A DNA stretch of 64,000 nucleotides from Candidatus Wallbacteria bacterium. Its GTDB lineage: Bacteria; Muiribacteriota; UBA6191; JACPRK01. The first letter of the stretch is position 1. Every line of letters begins with the position of its first letter. A program made the translations under genes and the position numbers. The DNA lies in the NCBI GenBank assembly GCA_016213845.1, contig JACQZN010000036.1, positions 1-64,000 of the forward strand. Direction: 5' to 3'. The notes beneath the pieces are model-generated. The model made no database searches, had not been told where the DNA came from, and saw only the letters and a list, made by a program, of their open reading frames with translations. This document shows positions 34,342-43,817 of this stretch, in pieces.

Positions 34342-37290
34342 GTGAACGCCTCCAAACCACTAGCGTCTCCCCTCCGCCACATGTCCAGCCTTCGCCAAGT
34401 TCAGATCCCCTTCGAACACCTGGTCGCCGAGGTGGCGGCACTCCCGTTCTCGGGAGACGCCGCCTTCGCCCAGGCGCTCACGGTCCTGGACTCGGAAGTC
34501 CGTGGCGCCACTGCCAAAACCTGGAGGGAATGCGAGAACCGGGTTCTTCGGGCCTTTCCAAACCTCTCGATCGACCAGCTCCTCGCCGTGCGCGACCTGC
34601 TCTGGTTCGGCCAAAAGGCCACACCAGGCATCGCTCGGGCGAAGCCCGACTCCGTGGCGATGGGTGCCTACCTGCGTCACCTCGCCACCCTCTATCTGGA
34701 GGCGCACTGCCCCGCCACTCGACCCAAGGAGTGGCTTATGCCGGGGACGGACCTCTCGACCGATGCCGACACCAGCCCCAGCCAAGGCCGGCGGAACTGG
34801 AAGTGGCTGCGTTACTCGCTCCCTCCGGAGATGCTGCTAGCGGCACTCGGCCCGGCGGATCGATCACCGCTTGCGGTGGAGCTGCTGTCGCCGAACCTGG
34901 CGCTCTCGCTGGAGGAAGAGGGATTCGCTGAGCTGCATCAACATCTGGGCGCATCTTTTGACTTCCCTTCTATCTGGGTCGGCGCGCTGCTGGCTGTCGG
35001 ACATTGGAAGTTCAAGCCGGGCGACCTGGCCAGCCCGGGCGCGGAGACTGGCGAGGGGCACACGCTGGGTCAGTGGCTGCTGCGCGCAAGCCTGGTCCGC
35101 AGACTGCTCGCGCTCTACCTGTGGGGCCTGGAGCGGGGCACCGTGCCCCAGGCCTTCGGCGGACTTCACGACGTACATTCCCCACAGGACCCCGCCCCCC
35201 CGCCCGAAGAGCTCGTCCCACCCAAGCCCCCGTCCCCCACCTTCCTGAGATCCGTCGTCTACGGCAACTGGCCGAGAAAGTTCGGCTGGCGCGCGGTGGA
35301 GGTGATCTCCAGGGCGCTCAAGCAGCTTGCCCGCGGCGAGCTTCCCTCCAAGGGCCCGAGTTTTAGCGAGATCCGCGACGTTTACGGCAGGCTCTCCTGC
35401 CTGCCGGCGTTCAACATGGCGTTGCGGCGCCCGGAAGCGGCGATCCGGCACGGCGATCCCATCTCGGACCTCTTCCCCTGTCCCCTGGGCGGCGACCCGA
35501 GCACCGAATGTCAGTTCGTCAGCCGGGCGCTAAGGCATCTCGAAACCTCCCGGGACCCGGATGATCTCTTTGCCCGGCTGTTCTGGCAGGTGCAACGGGT
35601 GCGCGTCAAACTCTATCGCCACCTGATCCAGCGGCCGATGACGCCCGGGTTGCTCTGGTTCGTCAGGACCTACGAGCGCATCCGGCCGCTCCGGCGCTCG
35701 CTGCCCATGCGGCCCCGGGTGGCGGAGGCGGCGCGTCTGTCGGGGCTGGGTCGCGGCCTGCGCTCGCTGGAGCTGCGGTTGGCACCGGACGAGTCCACGG
35801 GCGGTATGCTGACGGACTTGACCGACGCTCTGGAGCGAATCACTGCGTTGACTCCAACCGTCCACCACTCCCCAACGAGGTACTCGGTCCGGTGTCCTCA
35901 CGACTTCGAATTCGGGGTCGTCTATCACCTGATTCGAAAACGCTGGGCGAAGGTCGACGAGGGCAGCCCAAGGCCGAACTGGCTCTCGACCCACGCCGAA
36001 CCGAAGTCGGGCGCAGGAATGCCCCAAACGCCACCGGGCGGAGGCGCCGGCAGCTACGGCTACGCGCGCTACTACCGCGAGACGCGCAAGCGCGTCGTCG
36101 CCCTGGCGAACCTTCTCCTCGACTTTCCCGCGACCCTGGCCCTCGTGCGCGGCATCGACGTCTGCACCGACGAGGCCGGCGTACCAACCTGGGTCCTCGT
36201 GCCGCTCTTCGGGCACCTCGACGCGGCTGGCCAGGTCGCTTCCCAGTACCTCGAGATGAACCAGGGTCTGAAGATCCCAGCGCTCCGCAAGACCGTCCAC
36301 GCGGGCGAGGACTTCTCCCATCTCCTGAGCGGCTTGCGCCGCGTCGATGAAGCGCTCAAGTGGCTTCACCTGCGCGAGGGCGACCGCCTCGGCCACGGAG
36401 TCGTGCTGGGAGTCGACCCGGGCTCCTGGGCGAAGTCCACCGGCCCCGTCGCATTGACGCGCCTGGATCGGCTGCTGGACCTGGCCTGGGAGTTTCGCCT
36501 GTACGGCGGCCGCAGTTTCCCGGCGCCCGGCGGTCGCGCGGCCTTCGTGGCCAGCGAGCTCGTCCGGCTGGCGGGGGAGATCTTCGGTCCCGACCCGATG
36601 CATCCCCACGAGATCGTGCGGCTCGTCTCGGACCTGCACACGCCCCAACGGCTGCGGGCGCTGCGGTTTCCCGACGGCCCGGTGCCGACCGAGGACGAGC
36701 TCGAACGTCGGCTGCGCGGCCAAGCCGCCGGCGGCGGTCTGCGCCCGGGCGAGCGCGTCCGGCAGGTCGACGACAGCCTCGACCGATATCTCTTGCTGTT
36801 GCGAAGCCTGGCCGATCCGGCCGTCTTCGAGCGAGGCCGGGTCACCGAGTTGGTCGATCCCGCCCCCGAAGGGCCGGCGCTGGAGCTGCTGCAACTGGAC
36901 CTGCGGCGCCGAATCGCCAGCCTGGGACTGGTCGTGGAGATCAACCCCAGCTCCAACCTCGTCGTCGCCAACCTTGGAGACTTGACCCAGCATCCGGTCT
37001 GGCGTCTCAACCCGCCCATCCCCCAGGACGGGTTGCCGCCGCTGCGAGTCGGCATCGGCTCCGACGATCCCCTCACGTTCGCCACGAGCCTCCCCGAGGA
37101 GTACATGCTGATGCATGACGCGCTCGTGTCGAGCGGCAAGCTGACGGACCAGGAGGCCGGCGACTGGGTGGAGCGAATCCGCAGAACCAGCCTCGACAGC
37201 CGGTTCACGCTCGCTGGGAGCAGTCTGCCGGGGAAGATTGGGACCCTGGCGGCGTCGAATCTCAGGCGGCAGATGGGGTGGTTGCTTTAA
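34342..37290 (+). CDS. rdrB: RADAR adenosine deaminase RdrB
   Basis: GTG 34342 or ATG 34381 (MSSLRQVQIPFEHL) could start the gene; neither has a clear ribosome binding site. The 982-residue protein is a divergent adenosine/AMP deaminase-like amidohydrolase much longer than the usual 350 residues, as known for RdrB. All catalytic elements are present: metal ligands HQHLGAS, VHAGEDFSH with the catalytic Glu, GDRLGHGVVLG and GIGSDDPLTF with the paired Asp. The large inserts match the shell-forming RdrB rather than housekeeping Add. It begins 67 nt after rdrA and would deaminate adenosine-type substrates delivered through RdrA. Confidence 0.88.
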   Translation: MNASKPLASPLRHMSSLRQVQIPFEHLVAEVAALPFSGDAAFAQALTVLDSEVRGATAKTWRECENRVLRAFPNLSIDQLLAVRDLLWFGQKATPGIARAKPDSVAMGAYLRHLATLYLEAHCPATRPKEWLMPGTDLSTDADTSPSQGRRNWKWLRYSLPPEMLLAALGPADRSPLAVELLSPNLALSLEEEGFAELHQHLGASFDFPSIWVGALLAVGHWKFKPGDLASPGAETGEGHTLGQWLLRASLVRRLLALYLWGLERGTVPQAFGGLHDVHSPQDPAPPPEELVPPKPPSPTFLRSVVYGNWPRKFGWRAVEVISRALKQLARGELPSKGPSFSEIRDVYGRLSCLPAFNMALRRPEAAIRHGDPISDLFPCPLGGDPSTECQFVSRALRHLETSRDPDDLFARLFWQVQRVRVKLYRHLIQRPMTPGLLWFVRTYERIRPLRRSLPMRPRVAEAARLSGLGRGLRSLELRLAPDESTGGMLTDLTDALERITALTPTVHHSPTRYSVRCPHDFEFGVVYHLIRKRWAKVDEGSPRPNWLSTHAEPKSGAGMPQTPPGGGAGSYGYARYYRETRKRVVALANLLLDFPATLALVRGIDVCTDEAGVPTWVLVPLFGHLDAAGQVASQYLEMNQGLKIPALRKTVHAGEDFSHLLSGLRRVDEALKWLHLREGDRLGHGVVLGVDPGSWAKSTGPVALTRLDRLLDLAWEFRLYGGRSFPAPGGRAAFVASELVRLAGEIFGPDPMHPHEIVRLVSDLHTPQRLRALRFPDGPVPTEDELERRLRGQAAGGGLRPGERVRQVDDSLDRYLLLLRSLADPAVFERGRVTELVDPAPEGPALELLQLDLRRRIASLGLVVEINPSSNLVVANLGDLTQHPVWRLNPPIPQDGLPPLRVGIGSDDPLTFATSLPEEYMLMHDALVSSGKLTDQEAGDWVERIRRTSLDSRFTLAGSSLPGKIGTLAASNLRRQMGWLL

Positions 37291-37387
37291 GCTGGTGGGA
37301 CCGAACTGTCTGGGACCCTCGGCGTGCGGCGCCAGGTATCCGGCGCACGCGCGAGGGACCCGTCCGGCCCTTGTGGGGAGGCAGCCG

Positions 37388-40300
37388 ATGAAATCGCAGA
37401 GATCCAGCCAGACCACCAATCGCGTGCGCGCAAACCGCACGCTCTGGCTTCCCGCCACCAGCTTCGGCTCTCACACGCCCTCGGCGGCGCAGGAAGGCGC
37501 CATGCGGGAGCGCTGGGTCGCGATGGATCTCTACAACTCCATCTCGGAGGATCGCCGCGACGCCACCGAGATCTTCAACCTGCACGACGGCCCTCCGAAC
37601 GCCGCGGAGCAGGCCTCCGCCACGACGGGGCTCAACAAGGTACTCAAGGATGCCATCCTCAAGTACCGGGCGATGCGCGGCGAGCGGGCGCCCTTCGTGC
37701 CGGGTTGGGACTGCCACGGCATGCCCGCGGAGCTGGAGGTCTCGGCCGGCCTGGGAGCCCCGGAGGACCCGTCGCAGCTGCGGATCCGTTGCGAGGAGAT
37801 TGCGTTCGGGCGAGTCTCCGAGCAGCGGGCGCTGTTCCAGCGGCTGGGAGTGCTGGCGGACTGGAACCGCCCCTACCTGACGCTCCGGCCCGAGTACGAG
37901 GCGGGGGTGCTCGACGTCTTCCAGGACCTAGTGCAGGCCGGCCTAGTCTACCGGGACCTGCGGCCGGTGCCGTGGTGCCCCAAGTGCCGCTCGTCCCTCT
38001 CGGAGCACGAGCTGGAGCACCGGGAGGGGCCCGGACCGTCCTGGCACGTCCTGTTCCCGCTCTCGAGCAACCCGTCGGGCCCGACGGGCGGGGCCTCGCT
38101 CGTGAGCTGGACCACCGCGCCCTGGTCCCTTCCGGGTGCGGCCGCCGTGGCGGTCCATCCCTCGAAGGAGTACATCGTCAGCCAGGTGGTCGACGGCTCG
38201 GGCCGGGCCAGAACCATCGCGGTGGCGGCGGAGCGGATTGACCGGGTGATTCGCAGCTGCGGCCTGCGGCAGCGCACGGACCTGCTGTCGCTCTCTGGGG
38301 CCGCCTTCGTCGGGCAGCATGTGCGTCATCCGCTCTACGACCGGGATCTTCCGGTGGTCGCCTCGGCCACGATCGCGGCCGAGCGGGGGACCGGCTGCGT
38401 CCACGTCTCTCCCGCCCACGGGGAAGCCGACTACACCATCGGCCGCCACGACGGATTGCCACTGGAAAGCTCCATCGACGCCACTGGCACGTTCAACGAG
38501 CTGACCGGCGTGCTGAGCGGATTGCCGGCCGCCGGCTCCGCGGAGAGCATTCTCGAGCTGCTGGAGTCGCGCGGCCACGCGCTCGACGCGCGCACGCTGC
38601 GACACCGTCACCCGGCGTGCGGCCGCTGCGGCCAGCCGGCGGTTGTCCGGGCGAGTCCGCAGTGGTTCGTGGCGCTGGACAAGCCAAGTTCGGACGGCAA
38701 GACCGTCCGCCAGCACACCCTCTCGCTCTTCGACTCGGTGCGCTGGACTCCGAAGAGCGCCGGTTCGGAGCTGGCCGAGGTGCTGTCGCGCCGCGGGGAT
38801 TGGTGCATCTCGCGGCAGCGGCGCTGGGGTGTCCCGATCCCGGCGCTCTTTTGCGAACAATGTGCCGCACCGCTGCTGGCGCCCCAGGTGGTCAAGCGGG
38901 CCCGAGGCGTGTTCGCCGCGGCCGGAAGCAATGAGTGGTGGAAGCTGGGCGCCTCCGAGCTGGCCCCGGGCGCGCGCTGCTCGGTCTGCGGCGGGCGAGG
39001 CTTCCGCAAGGAGACCGACGTCTTCGCGGCCGGCTTCGAGACCGCGGCGAGCTGGCGGGCCGTGCTGCTGGCGGACCACCGCCTCTCGTACCCCGCGCAA
39101 CTGCTGGTGGAGAGCGTCGAGCAGTCGCGAGGTTGGATACTGAACTCGTTTCTCACGGCCGCAGCGCTCGGCAAAAGGGCGCCGGCCGCCGGAGTGCTGG
39201 TCCACGGGGCGTGTCGAGACTCGCAAGATGAAGGGAGTCTGGAGCGCCTGCTGGAGAAGCACCCGGCGGACGTCGTGCGGATGCACTTCCTGCTGGGGTA
39301 TCGGCACGCGAGCGTGGAATCGACGAGGCTCGAGGCTCTCGGCGGCCGCTACCGCCTGCTGCGCACCACGCTCCGATTCTTGCTAGGGAACCTCCAGGAC
39401 TTCTCGCCCAGGGAGGATGTCGTGGCCATTCCCGAGTTGCCGCGTCATGACAAGTGGGCGCTCGTCAAACTGCACGAGGTCATCCACTCCGTCACATTGT
39501 CGTACTCCGCGCACGAGTTCGATCAGGGGCTGGCGGCGCTGGAGGCGTTTTGTTCGAAGCTGCGTTCCGAGTACTTCGGGCCCGCCCGGGACCGCCTCTA
39601 CGCCGATCCCCGGCGGTCGCTGCGCAGGCGCGCGACGCAGACCGTGTTCCACTCGCTGGCCATGGGCCTGGTCAAGCTGCTCGCACCCGCGGTGCCGTTG
39701 CTTTCGGAGGAGGCGTGGCAGCACATCCCCGGCCACACGGACATCGCCAGCGTCCACATCTCGCTCTGGCCGAAGAGCGACGCGACGCTCCTGGGCGATC
39801 GGCAGATGAAGGACGCTGTGGCGCGAATGGACCGTCTGCTGAGCGCCAGGAAGCCGGTGCTCCGCACGCTCGAGAAAATGCGGACCGAAAAGATCATTCG
39901 GCACCATTTGGACGCGGAAGCCGTCGTCCGCGTGGCCGGTGCGGCAAAGCCGCCGGACGGCGAGGAACTAGCCGCGCTCCGGGACCTCCTGGGAGTCTCC
40001 TCGGTCGCCTACGAGGCCGGCGACGCGGCCGAGGGGCCGGCCAGAGTCCCTTGCCCCTCGCTGGGCGAGGGCGCGACGATCGTGCTGGCGCTCAGTCCGC
40101 ACGAACCGTGCGCGCGATGCGGCCTGAAGTTGCCGGCGGAGGAGGGGCTCTGCGAACGCTGCCGGAGCGCCCGGGCGCCCGAGACGTGGCTGGCCGCCCC
40201 GCGAGCCCCGGAAGCGATCGGGCCCGAGGCGACGCCCGGTGAGCTGGCGCGCGGGATGCGAGCGCTGCAGATTCGAAAGGCCGCCCTGGTGCGTCAGGAG

Positions 40301-41703
40301 GACGGCACCGTCGAGGCCTTCTTCTTCGACCACAATCAACGCCAGGTGCGTCCTTGCAGCTTCCTGAGCCCGCTAGCCGAGTTCGTTGGCGTATCCCCGG
40401 ATTACTACGGGCACGACGCCCTGCTCCTGGGGCTCGGCGAGCACACGGATTTGCTGTTCGCGATCGGAGTGCACAAGGCCGTCCGGGGGACGCCGCTGGG
40501 CGGAACTCGCGAGATGTCGTATGCGAACATGGCCGCGCTGATCACGGACGTGCTCCGGCTTTCCTGGGGCATGTCGCTGAAGAATGCCATCGCCGAGATC
40601 CCGCACGGCGGCGGCAAGTCGATCATCGATCCGTGCGGCCGCGACCTGCAGGTCCAGCGCGAGTTGCGCCGCAAGGTCTATCGTGACTTCGGCCAGTTCA
40701 CGGCGTCGCTTTTCGGCCGCTACATCTGCGCGGAGGACGTGGGAAACACGACGACTGACACCAAGGAGATGCTCTCCACGTGCCGCCACGTGATGTGTCT
40801 GCCTTCCTCCGTTGCCGGGGCCGGCAATCCCAGCCGCTTCACCTCGCTCATCGCCTACGTGGCCGCCAAGGCGGGCTGGTACTTCGTGAGCGGCCGGCGC
40901 GACCTGTCGGGGGCCAGGGTGGCGTTCCAGGGCACCGGCAACGTGGGCTATCACATGCTGGACATTCTGACGGCCAACGAGCCGGGACTGGGCGCGCTGA
41001 TCGTGGCCGATCGCAGCGAGAGCTCGCTCGAGAGAGTGCGCGACCTGCTCGAGCAACGAGGGCTCGAGTCGATCCTGGAAGTCGCCAGTTCGCTCGATCC
41101 GATGCGCGCCGCCAACGATCCGTACAGCGAGCGTCCCGACGAGCAGAACAAGCCCTACGTGCTCTACGCCCCTGCGACATCCTGGTGACCGCCGCGGTGG
41201 GCAAGGTCATCGGCGCGGAGAACGTCTCGCGCCTGGGTTGCAGGCTGGTCGTGCCGATCGCCAACAACACGTTCACCGACTACGACCAGATTGCGCCCTT
41301 GCTTCAGGAGCGGTCGATCGTCGACGTCGTCGAGAGCCAGATCAACTGGGGCGGGGCACTGGCCGCCGCCAGCGAGCTCTTCGGTTACGACGAGGATCGG
41401 CTAATCGATCACTGCTTCACGGCCTACCAGGGGACGCTGCGGCTCTTGCAGCGCTCCAAGGCCGAGGGCGTGCCTCCCTGGCAGATCGCCAAGGCGCATG
41501 CCCGAGAGCAGATGAAGCATCCGCATCCGATCGTCGAGACGGCGCGCCGGTTCCCCTACATCGGGGACCTGAGCGGAGACCTGCGCGGCTGGATCTGCGA
41601 ACGCTGGCTCACGGGCCGATTCGAAGCCGCGCCCGACGAGTTTGCCGACCACGTCGCCGCCCGGCTGCGCCACCGATGGCAGTCCGCCGCGGACGGGCTG
41701 TGA
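37388..41703 (+). CDS. Fusion of an inactivated isoleucyl-tRNA-synthetase-like protein with a leucine-dehydrogenase-like domain (one frameshift)
   Basis: ATG 37388 follows GGGGAGG at 6-7 nt. Residues 1-940 follow IleRS end to end: VPGWDCHGMPAEL, WCPKCRSSLSEHE, the editing-domain SWTTAPWSLPG and SPAHGEADY, WCISRQRRWGVPIP, VESVEQSRGWILNSFL, and the C-terminal zinc site CARCGLKL...CERC. The HIGH site reads ASATTGLNK and the KMSKS site reads CRDSQDEGS, so ATP activation should be lost. From about 957 it is leucine dehydrogenase: LGGTREMSY, KNAIAEIPHGGGKSII with both lysines, CAEDVG, and FQGTGNVGYH for NAD. A missing base in the C run at 41169-41172 shifts the frame; the remainder (CDILVTAAVG... 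INWGGAL) continues to 41703. Role unknown; it follows rdrB by 97 bp. Confidence 0.8.
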
Positions 41704-41707
41704 GGCC

Positions 41708-41881
41708 GCCGAAGAGCTCGGCGCCGAGCTGGACGCGACGCGGCCCGGGTTCATCATCGGCACGCCCCTCTACATTTCGCCCGAGCAGCCCGAGGGGCTC
41801 AAGGCGACCGCTGAGTCGGGCATCTACTCGCTGGGTGTTGGCGCCGAAATCGGAGTGACCCACCTGGCGGCGGTCCGCTGA
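41708..41881 (+). pseudogene. Fragment of a Ser/Thr protein kinase gene
   Basis: In one frame the DNA reads GTPLYISPEQPEGLKATAES followed by GIYSLGV, the activation-loop end and APE/DxxSLG region of Hanks-type kinases (normally GTPxYMSPEQ...SDIYSLG). Nothing of the N-lobe or catalytic loop precedes it, because the dehydrogenase frame ends at 41703. It marks a deletion or rearrangement join. Confidence 0.72.
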
Positions 41882-42264
41882 CCCATCCCGCCACGAATTT
41901 CAAGACTGCAACAACGAGCCCCGTGCCGGTTGCGGCCCCACCAGACCAAGGGGATCCACTCCGAGGATCGCATCGATACAGAGATCAAGACGGAGGTATG
42001 CACCAATCAGTGTACTCACTGTCGGATTGGTGACGTCAGACTTCCCCGGCGACCCACTCTGGTGCCCCCCCCCGAGCATGCAGCTCGAGGAACAGAGGCT
42101 GCTCGAGCTGGTGGCACCTTTGGCCGAAGCCGTGGGGTCATGCGGCTGTATACTGCGGGAGCGGGGAACGGTACCAGAACGTGCGAAGACAACAGGGGGA
42201 GCGAAGCTTCTCACCCTTGGATCGCGGGAGCCCGATCCAGGAAGAGTTGTTTCGATAATCAGCC
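41882..42264. other. Gene-poor stretch with an interrupted inverted repeat
   Basis: No protein-like frame is convincing here. At 42001-42032 CACCAATC/GATTGGTG (8 bp) and AGTG/CACT (4 bp) form a hairpin with a 4-nt bulge and 4-nt loop. It could be an operator or RNA element for the membrane protein gene at 42265. A weak GGAGG lies just before it, next to an 11-codon frame that I do not support as a gene. Confidence 0.4.
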
Positions 42265-42741
42265 ATGAAGAGAACCTCATCAGTACTTCTCCAAGTAGTC
42301 ATCGTGCTCATCGGCGCTGGCGCTCTTGCCTTCCTGCTCTGGGAGCCCCACCTCGAAGGCAGGAATGCGCGTGCGACGCTGTTCCAGATCTACTTCAACG
42401 ATCCCTTCCTGGCGTATGTCTATGTAGGGTCCGGCTCGTTTTTCGCAGTTCTCTATCAGGCGTTCAGGGTGCTTCGATATGCCGGCGAAGACAGGTTCTT
42501 CACACAGGCTGCCGCAAACAGGCTGCGGTCGATGAGACGCTGTGCGATGGCCATCATTGGCTTTGTTGCCGTAGGGGAAGTGTTCATCATGCTGGGCGGT
42601 AGTGATGATCGGGCAGGCGGCGTCTTCATGGGCATCCTCATCGCGATCGGTTCGCTTGTCATAGCCAGCGCAGCGGCAATGTTCGAACGCCGTGTCCATG
42701 ACGCCCTGGAGCGGAAGCCGGAAAGCGATCTGAACGCGTAG
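42265..42741 (+). CDS. DUF2975-like small membrane protein
   Basis: The 158-residue protein has four membrane helices (residues about 8-25, 49-66, 92-110, 123-140). The EPHLEGRNARATLFQIYFNDPFLAYVY loop and the RSMRRCAMAIIGFVAVGEVFIML segment match my memory of DUF2975 proteins, which often accompany a small HTH regulator; none is seen here. No strong ribosome binding site. It lies downstream of the defence region and convergent with the minus-strand hydrolase operon. Function unknown. Confidence 0.72.
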   Translation: MKRTSSVLLQVVIVLIGAGALAFLLWEPHLEGRNARATLFQIYFNDPFLAYVYVGSGSFFAVLYQAFRVLRYAGEDRFFTQAAANRLRSMRRCAMAIIGFVAVGEVFIMLGGSDDRAGGVFMGILIAIGSLVIASAAAMFERRVHDALERKPESDLNA

Positions 42742-42781
42742 CTCAGTTTGGCACCGCAAGCCGCCGCCTCTCCTCCAACCC

Positions 42782-42850
42782 CGTGCCAAGTGGGGTTCCA
42801 AGGGGGGAATCCCCCCTTGGTGGGGGTGCGGGGGCGAAGCCCCTGCCAGG
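42782..42850. repeat. Dispersed G-run palindromic repeat, copy 1
   Basis: CCAAGGGGGGAATCCCCCCT is followed by TGG, then GGGGGTGCGGGGGCGAAGCCCC, a double hairpin. The same plan recurs at 57111 (opposite orientation) and 63756. It separates two convergent genes here and may end transcription. Confidence 0.75.
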
Positions 42851-42869
42851 AATGAAGTACCGCCCTCCC

Positions 42870-43817
42870 CTACTTCCTCACCCGTTCCAGCGCGTGGCGC
42901 AGGCGGGCGAGCTCCTCGGGGTCGGTGGCGAGGCGGTCGCGTTCGCGGGCGGTCATCTCGACGTGGAGGAAGCGGTCGGAACCGAGCTTGCGGAGCATGG
43001 CGCCCTGGGCGTTGCGGGCGGCGGTGAGCTCGAGGGTGTCGCGGCCGGAGAGCTGGACGCGGTCGCCGCCGAATTCGGCGGCGAAGGCGACGCCGGCGCG
43101 CTCGAGCAGGCTGCCGGGCGAGAACTGGCCCGAGCCGTCCGAAAGGACGAAGTCCGCCCAGACACCCGGCTTGCGCTTCTGGCCGTCGAAGCCGTGGAGC
43201 TGCACGACCAGGCACGCCGGAAACGCGCGCGCCGCGGCCTCCGTGAAGGCGTGGAAGTAGTTGCGGTCGTTGTGGGCGACGTCGGCGACCTCGCCCCCTG
43301 GGGTGCCATCGGTGGCCGCGCGCTTGCGGTGAACCGTGTTCACGGCCAGCGCCGAGCCGAGACCGGAGTCGAAGAGGGCCAGGGCGAGCTCGCCCGTCTT
43401 GAGGTCGAAGAAGCTGTGCGGCGCCTCGAGCACGAGCGCTGCCGGCTCCCGCGCCGGCGGCCATGCGACGAAGAAGACGCCGCCACCCGAGCGAGCCGCG
43501 CCGATCTCCAGGATCGCCTGCACCTCACCGCGCCGGGAACGCGCTGCGAACCAGCCGAACCCGGCGTCTTCGAGCGTGGGCCGGGTCCCGGCCGTCAGCC
43601 AGGATTCCATCGCCTGCTCGAACCGGGCAAGCTCCTGCTGGGCTGGTACCCCGTAGAGCCGATCGGCTCCCCCCTGGCGCGCCTCGCGGTAGAGCTCCCT
43701 CAGGTCGGCGGTACCTGCCCTCTCCTCGGCAATGGCCGCGGCCGCAATCGCCAGCGCCATCCCAAGAGCCCGCAAGGTCCGGAGCTTGCGTCCGCTCACA
43801 TGCGCGTGCTGAGCCAT
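42870..43817 (-). CDS. Secreted putative metal-dependent hydrolase (N-formylglutamate-amidohydrolase-like layout)
   Basis: The 315-residue product begins with a signal-like stretch (LRALGMALAIAAAAIAEE) and overlaps the upstream gene by 22 nt. Four conserved-looking His sites are seen: LEAPHSFFD (about 134), VNTVHRK (about 161), VAHNDRNYFHAF (about 178) and VQLHGFDG (about 207). A His in an early P-H motif, a D-x-A-H-N-D loop and a late Q-L-H-G-F strand resemble zinc amidohydrolases of the N-formylglutamate/M14 type, but the match is weak. Degenerate copies of the same domain occur in the C-terminal half of the PgsC-like protein of this operon. It may trim or release the polymer. Confidence 0.6.
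   Translation of the reverse strand: MAQHAHVSGRKLRTLRALGMALAIAAAAIAEERAGTADLRELYREARQGGADRLYGVPAQQELARFEQAMESWLTAGTRPTLEDAGFGWFAARSRRGEVQAILEIGAARSGGGVFFVAWPPAREPAALVLEAPHSFFDLKTGELALALFDSGLGSALAVNTVHRKRAATDGTPGGEVADVAHNDRNYFHAFTEAAARAFPACLVVQLHGFDGQKRKPGVWADFVLSDGSGQFSPGSLLERAGVAFAAEFGGDRVQLSGRDTLELTAARNAQGAMLRKLGSDRFLHVEMTARERDRLATDPEELARLRHALERVRK

Noticed and set aside
34342-37290. Housekeeping adenosine deaminase (Add)
   Set aside because: It is almost three times too long and lies directly after an RdrA-type ATPase.
37388-41188. Normal housekeeping ileS
   Set aside because: Both class I signature motifs are missing in an otherwise well-kept frame, and a dehydrogenase domain is fused on; a sequencing error cannot explain two separate in-frame losses.
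42027-42602. Plus-strand ORF of 191 residues overlapping the DUF2975-like gene
   Set aside because: Its second half is the shadow of the membrane protein frame and its first half has no protein-like character.
42870-43817. Poly-gamma-glutamate hydrolase PghP identity
   Set aside because: Attractive from context, but the motifs remembered for PghP do not match; only a generic metal-hydrolase layout is supported.
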